64,000 nt of DNA, taken from positions 1,798,001-1,862,000 of the forward strand of contig NZ_AP017422.1 in the NCBI RefSeq assembly GCF_002355595.1, written 5' to 3'. How positions within the stretch are numbered: the first letter of the stretch is position 1; every line of letters starts with the position of its first letter. The notes beneath the pieces were generated by a model. It had not been told where the DNA came from and made no database searches. It saw only the letters and a list, made by a program, of their open reading frames with translations. This document shows, piece after piece, positions 9,036 through 16,162 of this stretch. Source of the stretch: Filimonas lacunae. Lineage in GTDB: Bacteria > Bacteroidota > Bacteroidia > Chitinophagales > Chitinophagaceae. The position numbers and the translations under genes were made by a program.

Positions 9036-9380
9036 ATGGCAATGAAAAAACAACCCGGTATAGATAATTTTGCGGCTATTGTTTACGAAAAGCTGCTGGC
9101 CTGGACGCAGGCAAAGGGAATTACCATGGACAGCATATTTACAGGCAACCTTAGCAAATATCAGCAACTAAAAAACAGGGTAGCCATTGTAAGGCAGGTG
9201 CTGGAAGAGGGTATGACCAACCGTTTAACAAAAGAAATTCAGAAGCTGCATTACTACGATGAAGTAAATGAGATTATATTAAAACTGGCGGATGCAGAAT
9301 CAAAATTTCGCCCCTTGTTTGTGGGCAAAGAGCAGGGAAGCGAGCGTATATCCCAGTTGTATAAGCAATATGCGGGATAA
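9036..9380 (+). CDS. Hypothetical small helical protein
   Basis: 114 residues, basic to neutral and predicted almost fully helical (NFAAIVYEKLLAW, RVAIVRQVLEEG, EVNEIILKLADAES), without signal or membrane segments. An alternative ATG two codons in (9042) is possible. It is the last of three small genes on the same strand and is followed by a terminator-like hairpin. I do not recognise the family. Confidence 0.65.
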   Translation: MAMKKQPGIDNFAAIVYEKLLAWTQAKGITMDSIFTGNLSKYQQLKNRVAIVRQVLEEGMTNRLTKEIQKLHYYDEVNEIILKLADAESKFRPLFVGKEQGSERISQLYKQYAG

Positions 9381-9446
9381 TATTTGCCATAACACCGGTT
9401 CATGTGCTGCCTGATGGTAGCTATAGTGCAAACGATAAAGTAATAA

Positions 9447-9481
9447 CATACCCAGGCTGAGAGGTCTGGGTATGTTTGTTT
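9447..9481 (+). terminator. Terminator-like hairpin
   Basis: A 9-bp perfect stem (CATACCCAG / CTGGGTATG) with a 10-nt loop and T-rich tail follows the three small genes. Confidence 0.7.
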
Positions 9482-9629
9482 ATGGGCAGGCCGGGGAAAG
9501 CGGATGTCAGAATTTGCCTGCTATAACCGAATGGCAACCAGCAGATGCTGGTCAGTGATTCGCTTGTGCCACAAACTGGCGGTTCTACTCTATTTTTGCA
9601 AAAATCATTAGCTCATAATCAGGTAAGAT

Positions 9630-10655
9630 ATGATCAGTTTTAAAAACGACTATAGCGAAGGGGCGCATCCGGCTATTTTGCAGGCGCTGGTTGATACGAA
9701 TAACAAGCAACAGGCTGGTTATGGAGAAGATGAATATTCTTTGCAGGCAGCACAACTTATTCAGCAGAAAATGAATAACCCCAGGGCTGCGGTTCACCTG
9801 GTATCGGGTGGTACACAAGCTAACCTGGTGTTCATTTCGTCCGTTTTACGGCCTTATGAATCTGTTATAGCGGCAACCTCAGGGCACATTAATGTGCATG
9901 AAACAGGAGCTATTGAAGCCACAGGGCATAAAGTGGAAACAGTGGAGTGTATGGATGGGAAGGTGACACCTGCGGATGTGGCTTCTATTGTTGATGTGAA
10001 TGACCCTATACACATGACTCTGCCGCGCATGGTATATATTTCTAACTCTACTGAGCTGGGTACACATTATCTTAAACAAGAGTTAGTGGCGCTTTGGAAT
10101 TACTGTAAAAGCAAGAATCTGTATTTGTATATGGATGGCGCGCGTTTGGCTTCCGGATTACAGGCGGGTGATATCACTTTTGAAGATCTTGCCTTATATA
10201 CAGACGCTTTTTATATTGGTGGTACCAAGAACGGAGCTTTGATTGGAGAAGCGATTGTGATTAATAATCCAGCCTTACAGGAGAATTTTGCTTTTCATTT
10301 AAAAATGCGAGGTGCGTTATTGGCAAAGGGCCGCTTGTTAGGAATACAGTTTATTGAACTTTTTAAAGAGGATAGGTACATGGCCATTGGGGCGCACATG
10401 AATAACATGGCTGCAATATTAACAGCAGGTATTCAACAGGCAGGCTTTTCTTTTTTCACTACCTCCACAACCAACCAGATTTTTCCCATACTACCTGATA
10501 CAGTCATTGATACGTTGCGGGAAAAGTATGCATTCTATACCTGGAAGAAGCTGGGTAATGGCAGCTCTGCTGTTCGTTTGGTAACCAGCTGGGCCACTAC
10601 AGAAGAAATGGTACAACTGTTTCTGAACGACTTGCCAGTAATGACACGTTCCTGA
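9630..10655 (+). CDS. Threonine aldolase/beta-eliminating lyase family PLP enzyme
   Basis: 341 residues, cytoplasmic. Fold-type I PLP enzyme of the low-specificity L-threonine aldolase family, which cleaves threonine or allo-threonine to glycine and acetaldehyde. Supporting motifs: FKNDYSEGAHPAIL at the start, SGGTQANL (phosphate-binding region), SGHINVHETGA, MDGARLASGL (PLP-binding Asp/Arg) and YIGGTKNGA with Lys200 as the Schiff-base lysine. Length fits the family. It is monocistronic, between hairpins at 9447 and 10664. The aldolase versus a related lyase activity cannot be separated from sequence alone. Confidence 0.88.
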   Translation: MISFKNDYSEGAHPAILQALVDTNNKQQAGYGEDEYSLQAAQLIQQKMNNPRAAVHLVSGGTQANLVFISSVLRPYESVIAATSGHINVHETGAIEATGHKVETVECMDGKVTPADVASIVDVNDPIHMTLPRMVYISNSTELGTHYLKQELVALWNYCKSKNLYLYMDGARLASGLQAGDITFEDLALYTDAFYIGGTKNGALIGEAIVINNPALQENFAFHLKMRGALLAKGRLLGIQFIELFKEDRYMAIGAHMNNMAAILTAGIQQAGFSFFTTSTTNQIFPILPDTVIDTLREKYAFYTWKKLGNGSSAVRLVTSWATTEEMVQLFLNDLPVMTRS

Positions 10656-10663
10656 TAAATGCC

Positions 10664-10695
10664 AACGCTGCGCTGTTGTATAATAGCGCAGCGTT
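10664..10695. terminator. Bidirectional terminator between convergent genes
   Basis: An 11-bp perfect stem (AACGCTGCGCT / AGCGCAGCGTT) with a 10-nt loop. The right arm overlaps the stop codon of the leftward MerR gene. U-tracts are weak. Confidence 0.65.
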
Positions 10696-11053
10696 AACGA
10701 TTTTGGATGTTTTTCATGCAAATGGCAATTTGCTGCTTCATGGCTTTCAGCTCCTGTATTTTCTCATCAATCTGTAGCAGCTTTTTTTCTAACACATCTA
10801 TCTGGGCTTTCTTGCTTATCTTTTTCAAGTACCATACATCAATCACCTCTTTAATTTCGTTCAACGTAAACCCTACAGCTTTAGCCATTTGTATAAACCG
10901 TAGTTTGTCTGTTACATCCTCGCCATAATACAAGTAATTATTGGTGGTGATCTCTGCCTTTTTCTCCCCGTTGATAAGACCGGATTTTTCATAAAAGCGT
11001 ATAGTGCCTATCGGAATGCCTGTTTCTTTGGAAAGTTGATGAATAAGTTTCAT
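10694..11053 (-). CDS. MerR-family transcriptional regulator
   Basis: 119 residues from the ATG at 11053. The frame is open further upstream, but MKLIHQLSKETG is the canonical MerR start. N-terminal winged helix: TGIPIGTIRFYEKSGLI, then DKLRFIQMAKAVGFTLNEIKEVID. A C-terminal coiled coil follows (VLEKKLLQIDEKIQELKAM). There are no Cys pairs suggestive of metal sensing beyond one near the end (ICMKN), so an organic or redox ligand is more likely. It is divergent from an epoxide-hydrolase-like gene, with a 91-bp spacer; that gene is the likely target. Confidence 0.92.
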   Translation of the reverse strand: MKLIHQLSKETGIPIGTIRFYEKSGLINGEKKAEITTNNYLYYGEDVTDKLRFIQMAKAVGFTLNEIKEVIDVWYLKKISKKAQIDVLEKKLLQIDEKIQELKAMKQQIAICMKNIQNR

Positions 11054-11144
11054 TATAAAAATAAATATGTAAACTATGTAGTATACTGTATGGTTTTCGG
11101 AGCCAAAAGTATTATTTAAGTTTGGCCCCTCAAGCGAATATTTT
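11054..11144. promoter_or_regulatory. MerR divergent promoter region
   Basis: The spacer between the divergent MerR and alpha/beta-hydrolase genes carries the perfect palindrome AGTATACT (11080-11087) inside an imperfect longer dyad (ATGTAGTATACTGTAT). MerR regulators usually bind such dyads between the promoter boxes of their target; assignment is inference. Confidence 0.45.
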
Positions 11145-12035
11145 ATGAAAGCCAGTGACATATATTCAGATCAGGAATTGATAAAACAGCTTCCCGGGTT
11201 TAGTAACAATTATATAGAAACGAATGGAACCAGGTTGCATTACGTAGAAGGTGGGGAGGGCGCCCCTTTGGTATTAATTCCCGGATGGCCGGAAACCTGG
11301 TGGGCGTATCATAAAGTAATGCCTGTTCTGTCAGCAAAATATAGAGTAATAGTGGTGGATGTGAGGGGCATGGGAAGTTCTGAAAAGCCTTTGGATGGTT
11401 ACGATAAGAAGAATATGGCAAAGGATATTTATGGATTGGTGCAACAATTGAACCTTGGTAAAATAGGCATTTGCGGGCATGATATCGGCGCTCATGTATC
11501 GTTTAGCTTTGCTGCTACTTATCCCCAGGCAACAGAGAAATTAATCATGCTGGATACACCGCATCCCGATGAAAGTATGTACCAGTTGCCCATGTTACCT
11601 ATACCGGGTTTGGATTATACCTATCCCTGGTGGCTTGCTTTTAACCAGGTAAAAGCACTGCCGGAATCTCTTTTAGCCGGAAGGATGCACCTGGTGATGG
11701 ATTGGATATTTAAAGCATTGCTAAAGAACCCGGATAGCATGAATGAGTTTGATAAAGCTGTTTATTGTCAGGCTTATGACAGCCCCGATGGGATAAGAGC
11801 TTCTAATGCCTGGTACCAGGCGTTTACACAGGATATACAGGATAGTAAAAGCTATGCAGCTATGAATATCCCCGTACTGGGAATAGCATGTAGTGGTAGC
11901 TATGGTATGTTACAAAGCGGGCTGGCTAAATGGGCCAAAGAGGTAAATATGAATAAAATAGAGGATAGCGGGCATTTTATGCTTGCCGAACAACCAGGGA
12001 AGGTGGCAGAATGGATGATGCAGTTTTTAGGATAA
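11145..12035 (+). CDS. Alpha/beta hydrolase, epoxide-hydrolase-like
   Basis: 296 residues, no signal peptide. Alpha/beta-hydrolase fold with PGWPE (46-50, the HGxP-type oxyanion motif), DVRGMGSS, and the nucleophile elbow GHDIGA with Asp113 rather than Ser. An Asp nucleophile is characteristic of epoxide hydrolases and haloalkane dehalogenases. The catalytic His is His277 in DSGHFMLAEQP. Epoxide hydrolase would need lid tyrosines; several Tyr/Trp occur in the cap (about 150-190). Divergent from a MerR regulator, suggesting ligand-induced expression for detoxification. Confidence 0.85.
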   Translation: MKASDIYSDQELIKQLPGFSNNYIETNGTRLHYVEGGEGAPLVLIPGWPETWWAYHKVMPVLSAKYRVIVVDVRGMGSSEKPLDGYDKKNMAKDIYGLVQQLNLGKIGICGHDIGAHVSFSFAATYPQATEKLIMLDTPHPDESMYQLPMLPIPGLDYTYPWWLAFNQVKALPESLLAGRMHLVMDWIFKALLKNPDSMNEFDKAVYCQAYDSPDGIRASNAWYQAFTQDIQDSKSYAAMNIPVLGIACSGSYGMLQSGLAKWAKEVNMNKIEDSGHFMLAEQPGKVAEWMMQFLG

Positions 12036-12150
12036 GATGATGGCAGCTGTGTGTAAGGGCAAATGATGGTGTTTGCTTTGATGGAAGGGTAATGTTTTCA
12101 TAATAAACCGGCATCGACGGATCGCTCGATTCCTGATAGCTTTGCTTTCC

Positions 12151-13125
12151 ATGAGTGAGAACCAATTTGACAGAAGGAGTTTTCTCAGAAAATCCCTGAT
12201 TCCCGCAGGAACGCTTTGTCTTTCTTCCGTACTGCCTGCTCAGGTATTGGCACAATCCAAAGCAGCAGCTCCGCAAGCAACATCCTCACCACTGAGCCAA
12301 CGGTTGCAATCCATCACCCGCGCCACCGCATGGCAGCCTGCTGGTCAGGTAAAAGTTCAGTTTAAAACCTTTCATCCGCAGGGCATGGTAAAGATTGGGG
12401 ATGATTTCTGGGTGTCATCAGTGGAGGTGCAACGGCCTGCCGCCGGTGAAACTTTCGACTGGCGAAAGGGGAAAGGCCATCTCTTTCGTATGGATGCCAG
12501 TGGGCATCTGCTGGCTGATATTCCCATTGGAGAAGGTACTATGTATCATCCCAGCGGCATCGATTTTGACGGCAGCCATATCTGGATTGCCGCGGCAGAA
12601 TATCGCCCCGACAGTCAGTCTATCATCTATCGCTTTGATGTGGCATCTATGCAATTGCAGGAGGTGTTCCGTTGGCAGGATCATATTGGTGGTATTCTGC
12701 GTAATCCGCATACGAATGCGCTGCACGCTATCAGTTGGGGATCGCGCCGCTTTTACCAATGGCAGCTGGATGCGAAGGGTATTCCGGAGCTTCCTGCCCC
12801 GCCGCATCGCAATGCAGCAATTGTCAACCCTTCTCATTATATCGATTACCAGGACAATCAATACCTGGGTGGGAATGAAATATTATTTACAGGATTAGCT
12901 GCATTTAAAAAACAGGATAGTACACCGGTTATCATTGGTGGATTTGACATTGTAAATGCTACTACACATCTACCTGTTCACCAGGTGCCGTTGAATATAT
13001 GGTCACCTGCTACTGGTGCTGTCATCAGTCAAAATCCCAGTTTCTTTGAACTGGCGGAAGAGAAGGTGCGCGCTTATTTCATGCCCGATGATAACGATTC
13101 CACCATTTATATTTTTGAAGCGTGA
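12151..13125 (+). CDS. Tat-exported hypothetical protein, beta-propeller-like
   Basis: 324 residues from the ATG at 12151; a TTG three codons upstream is less likely. The N-terminus has a twin-arginine motif (DRRSFLRKSL) and a hydrophobic segment ending VLAQ, so export in folded form is likely. The mature part has repeated short beta segments (VKIGDDFWVSS, GHLFRMDASG, PSGIDFDGSHIWIAAAEY, GGILRNPHTNALHAISWG), which suggests a beta-propeller. It may belong to the DUF6454 group, a tentative recollection. Convergent with the gene at 13143; no partner gene suggests the substrate. Confidence 0.72.
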   Translation: MSENQFDRRSFLRKSLIPAGTLCLSSVLPAQVLAQSKAAAPQATSSPLSQRLQSITRATAWQPAGQVKVQFKTFHPQGMVKIGDDFWVSSVEVQRPAAGETFDWRKGKGHLFRMDASGHLLADIPIGEGTMYHPSGIDFDGSHIWIAAAEYRPDSQSIIYRFDVASMQLQEVFRWQDHIGGILRNPHTNALHAISWGSRRFYQWQLDAKGIPELPAPPHRNAAIVNPSHYIDYQDNQYLGGNEILFTGLAAFKKQDSTPVIIGGFDIVNATTHLPVHQVPLNIWSPATGAVISQNPSFFELAEEKVRAYFMPDDNDSTIYIFEA

Positions 13126-13142
13126 TGGGATAGTGGAAGTGA

Positions 13143-13499
13143 TCAGTTACGTGGCGTTTTATAGATTGCGTAGTCCACTTCTTCTTTTTGAAACAGGGGG
13201 CTTTTATTCAATATGGCATCAATGGCTATAATGCAAGGCTGGTTTTGTTCTGCCATAATGAATGCGAAGCCCCAAATGTCTTTTGAATATAAAAAGGTAC
13301 CCTTATCACAGGATATAGTGAGCAATATCTCATCATTCATCCACATATCGTCTACGTGTTCAATGTTAGGACGAATTTCCTGTAATGTGTCTAGCAGGTC
13401 TTTTTCAAACCCGGAGTCCGGGTTATTAATAAAAAACTCCAGCAGTAGTTTGTCCGAACCGTAGCCAGGTCTTAAATGGTATGTATAGAATGTGTTCAA
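13143..13499 (-). CDS. Hypothetical small acidic protein
   Basis: 118 residues, acidic, soluble, no signal peptide (MNTFYTYHLRPGYGSD). Mixed alpha/beta with a DDMWMNDEILLTISC segment and a conserved-looking IWGFAFIMAEQ strand. Lone gene, convergent with the Tat-exported protein gene (17-bp gap). The composition and the ATG start support coding, but I do not recognise the family. Possibly an immunity-like or DUF protein. Confidence 0.65.
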   Translation of the reverse strand: MNTFYTYHLRPGYGSDKLLLEFFINNPDSGFEKDLLDTLQEIRPNIEHVDDMWMNDEILLTISCDKGTFLYSKDIWGFAFIMAEQNQPCIIAIDAILNKSPLFQKEEVDYAIYKTPRN

Positions 13500-13818
13500 T
13501 ATGAGCTTTTTAGCAGTGTTTGATAAAAATACAACTAATAGGGATATGTGGTTTGGGATTGCCGCATCAGCATGGTATGTAAAGTGCTGAGTTTTCTTTA
13601 TATTAGTAGTCTATTAAACAAATGCAAATGCGTCATCTATTTTCTGCCAACACACCTCCTCCGGTAGCTTAAGGGCTAAATAACCGGATTGTATCAGTCA
13701 CTTTTATTTCCTGCATGCCTGCGGGAGAAGGTTCCTTTTGTTTTTTTCAGTCTGTTCAAGGTTGTTTAGTCTCGTGTAATACGGTGGTTATCATTTTACT
13801 ATTTTACAATCTTGAATA
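13500..13818. other. Intergenic region without recognised content
   Basis: 319 bp between divergent genes. I see no ORF of substance, repeat or terminator; it should hold the promoter for the DMT transporter. Confidence 0.5.
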
Positions 13819-14727
13819 ATGAACAAGTTTAGATATGCTTTTATGGTTTTGCTGGGCGGAGCCATGTATGGAACAATGTCCTCGTTTGTAAAACAATCCT
13901 ATGCTAAAGGATACCATGCAGCTGAAATCGCGTTTTATCAGGCTTTTATAGCGGCACTGCTATTAGGAGGATATTCCCTCTTCACACTTTCCGGAACTGA
14001 TTACAGGAAAATGACATCAAAGAGTGGCGGCTTTCTGCTATTAGCCGGCGGTTGTATTGGATTAACCAATTTCCTTTATTATCAGTCGGTCAGTTATATT
14101 TCAGCATCTTTAGCTATTGTAATCCTGATGCAGTTTACCTGGATAAGCATGCTGCTGGAGTGGTTGTTCTTTCGTAAAAAGCCGGGCGCTGTTGAATGTA
14201 TTACAGTAGCGTTTATACTGGCTGGTACTGTGTTGGCAGGGGAGTTGACTCATGCAAATGTGTTTTCTGTTTCGTGGAAAGGGATTGTGCTGGCATTGGC
14301 AACCTCCTTTACGTATGCCTTGTATATCGTTGCCAATAGCAGGATGGGAAAAGAAGTGAAATGGCAAATGAAAAGCACGGTTATTATGCTAGGTTCATCG
14401 TCGCTGATTTTCCTTGTCAATCTCAGAACTATTGTTGCCGGTAATTACTTGAATCAGGAGTTTCTATTATGGGCTATCTTTCTGGCAGTCGCCGGCACTA
14501 CTATTCCTACAGCGCTTTTCTCTGTGGGAATTCCTAAAATAGGTGCAGGTACAAGCGCTATACTGATGACGGTAGAGTTTCCTGTGGCGGTTTTATGCGC
14601 TTATGTTGTACTGGGCGAGGCTTTAAATATCGTGCAGATAATAGGAATTGCGATAATGCTTGTGGCAATAACAGCAATGAACTATGTTAAACTAAGGGTG
14701 ACGAATAGGGTAATTCCTTTTAGTTGA
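13819..14727 (+). CDS. EamA/DMT-superfamily membrane transporter
   Basis: 302 residues with about ten hydrophobic helices arranged as two EamA repeats of five (first about 5-130, second about 150-290). Typical features are the small GGAMYGTMSSFVKQSY start, the FLYYQSVSYISASLAIVILM helix of repeat one and a matching late helix in repeat two. DMT proteins export or import amino acids, nucleobases or drugs across the inner membrane; the substrate is not predictable. Monocistronic, closed by a strong terminator. Confidence 0.92.
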   Translation: MNKFRYAFMVLLGGAMYGTMSSFVKQSYAKGYHAAEIAFYQAFIAALLLGGYSLFTLSGTDYRKMTSKSGGFLLLAGGCIGLTNFLYYQSVSYISASLAIVILMQFTWISMLLEWLFFRKKPGAVECITVAFILAGTVLAGELTHANVFSVSWKGIVLALATSFTYALYIVANSRMGKEVKWQMKSTVIMLGSSSLIFLVNLRTIVAGNYLNQEFLLWAIFLAVAGTTIPTALFSVGIPKIGAGTSAILMTVEFPVAVLCAYVVLGEALNIVQIIGIAIMLVAITAMNYVKLRVTNRVIPFS

Positions 14728-14750
14728 AAACTTTTAGATATAGTAACCAA

Positions 14751-14785
14751 AAGTAAGTGGAGTAAATGCTCCACTTACTTTTTAC
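14751..14785. terminator. Bidirectional intrinsic terminator
   Basis: A perfect 12-bp stem (AAGTAAGTGGAG / CTCCACTTACTT) with a 6-nt loop and T/A-rich flanks sits between convergent genes ending at 14727 and 14789. Confidence 0.9.
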
Positions 14786-14788
14786 AAA

Positions 14789-15322
14789 CTATTCTGTAAT
14801 AAGCGCGCCCACAAAGGTGCCTGTAACCTTTTTATTCTCCCTTACAGTAAGGTCATACACTATTTTATAATTCTCTCCCTCTTTGCTAATGGTTACGGTG
14901 CTGGGGGCAAGGGCATTTAAACCTATGGTATTTTCGGTAAACAGGTTGAATATGGCCGAGCTGCCAAAGAAATTACTGCTTTTATTAAAGCTGGCATCAG
15001 CGGTATCTTTAAACGTAAAGGTACCCGTTACAATGGTAGTGGGTGTATATTGAATATCCAGCATATGCGTGATGGCAGTAGAACCACCGGCCAGCTCACT
15101 CAAATTGCGGGAAGACAGACGGATAACACCATAGTCAATGTCTTTTGTTTCATCGTGTTGTATTACAAAATAGCCTTTGTCTATTGTGTAACTGGTAGAG
15201 TCGTAAGTGAATACGTTAGGCGTTACCGCTGGTGTAACGGCATCTTTCTTTTTGTTGGAACAGGAGGATAATGATAAAAGTGTTGCCACTGAAAGTAAAG
15301 CAGTTAGTGAAAGTGTCTTCAT
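14789..15322 (-). CDS. Hypothetical lipoprotein
   Basis: 177 residues with a lipoprotein signal (LLSLSSCSNKKKD; lipidated Cys21 followed by a lysine-rich linker). The mature part is beta-rich (VFTYDSTSYTIDKGYFVI, TTIVTGTFTFKD, YKIVYDLTVRE) and ends in a GTFVGALITE strand, typical of small Bacteroidota periplasmic or surface lipoproteins. No catalytic motif is visible. Monocistronic. Function unknown. Confidence 0.82.
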   Translation of the reverse strand: MKTLSLTALLSVATLLSLSSCSNKKKDAVTPAVTPNVFTYDSTSYTIDKGYFVIQHDETKDIDYGVIRLSSRNLSELAGGSTAITHMLDIQYTPTTIVTGTFTFKDTADASFNKSSNFFGSSAIFNLFTENTIGLNALAPSTVTISKEGENYKIVYDLTVRENKKVTGTFVGALITE

Positions 15323-15600
15323 CCTTTATTAGTTTGGTTGATTGATAATGTGGCTAAGGTATAGGGATGTTTTTATGATTAATAAATAAATGGATGCTTT
15401 GTGTGGAAATTAGTAGTTTTTAGCTACGCCTTTGCCCCGGAATGGAAACAGAAAGGCTACTAACAACTGTTATTAGTGTAGGTGATAAATAAGTAGCAAT
15501 GATGACTAATGTCATTTTTTACCTGTGCGGTACTGCTCATCTTTGTTGTGCCTGCTGTTGAAAGCATTTAAACACATGCTAAAACACAATTGAACAACAT

Positions 15601-15918
15601 ATGAATTTCCTTAAAAAACTTCTGGGCAAAGCTCCGGAAACAAACATCGTTCCTCTGATACAAGAGGGGGCTTTATTGGTAGATGTAAGAACTGCCGGAG
15701 AGTATAATGCCGGGCATGTAAAGGATTCTGTAAATATCCCTCTGGATCACCTGGAAACTGAGCTGTCTGCACTAACCCATCAAAAAAACATTATTGTTTT
15801 TTGCCAGAGTGGAGGCCGAAGCCGGATGGCCAAAAAGCTATTGGAACAGTATGGTTTTTCCAACGTAGTGGATGGCAAAACCTGGAAGCAGGTAGAAGCG
15901 GGTTTGGCACAGGGGTAA
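15601..15918 (+). CDS. Single-domain rhodanese-like protein
   Basis: 105 residues, cytoplasmic. Rhodanese fold with LLVDVRTAGEYNAGHV and NIPLDHLE at the start, and the active-site loop VFCQSGGRS with Cys68 as the predicted persulfide-carrying residue. The six-residue loop from Cys fits sulfurtransferases. It likely moves sulfane sulfur, but there is no neighbouring sulfur gene. Monocistronic. Confidence 0.92.
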   Translation: MNFLKKLLGKAPETNIVPLIQEGALLVDVRTAGEYNAGHVKDSVNIPLDHLETELSALTHQKNIIVFCQSGGRSRMAKKLLEQYGFSNVVDGKTWKQVEAGLAQG

Positions 15919-15996
15919 ATAACGGGCGTCAGGAAAGGTTTTGTGCAACCTGTTGTAATCAGTTATAAGTATGATATGGGATAACCGGTTGTGAAC

Positions 15997-16014
15997 CTGA
16001 ACAAAATGAACAGG
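15997..16014 (+). repeat. 18-nt element, copy A (identical at 33636)
   Basis: CTGAACAAAATGAACAGG, which contains a direct repeat TGAAC-AAAA-TGAAC. The same 18 nt occurs once more, same orientation, upstream of the gene at 33721. Here it lies about 150 bp before the GH2 start. A regulator site is possible. Confidence 0.5.
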
Positions 16015-16162
16015 CGTGCATAGTATCCTGTATTAAGTTCATTAGAGTTGTTACGCCAGGAATAGATAAATAATAAGTATACCCCCAATGAAGCCCATGT
16101 ATGCTATTTAATTTATATTAGATGTTGTAATGACATGTATACGATTGCCAAAACCTTGAATC

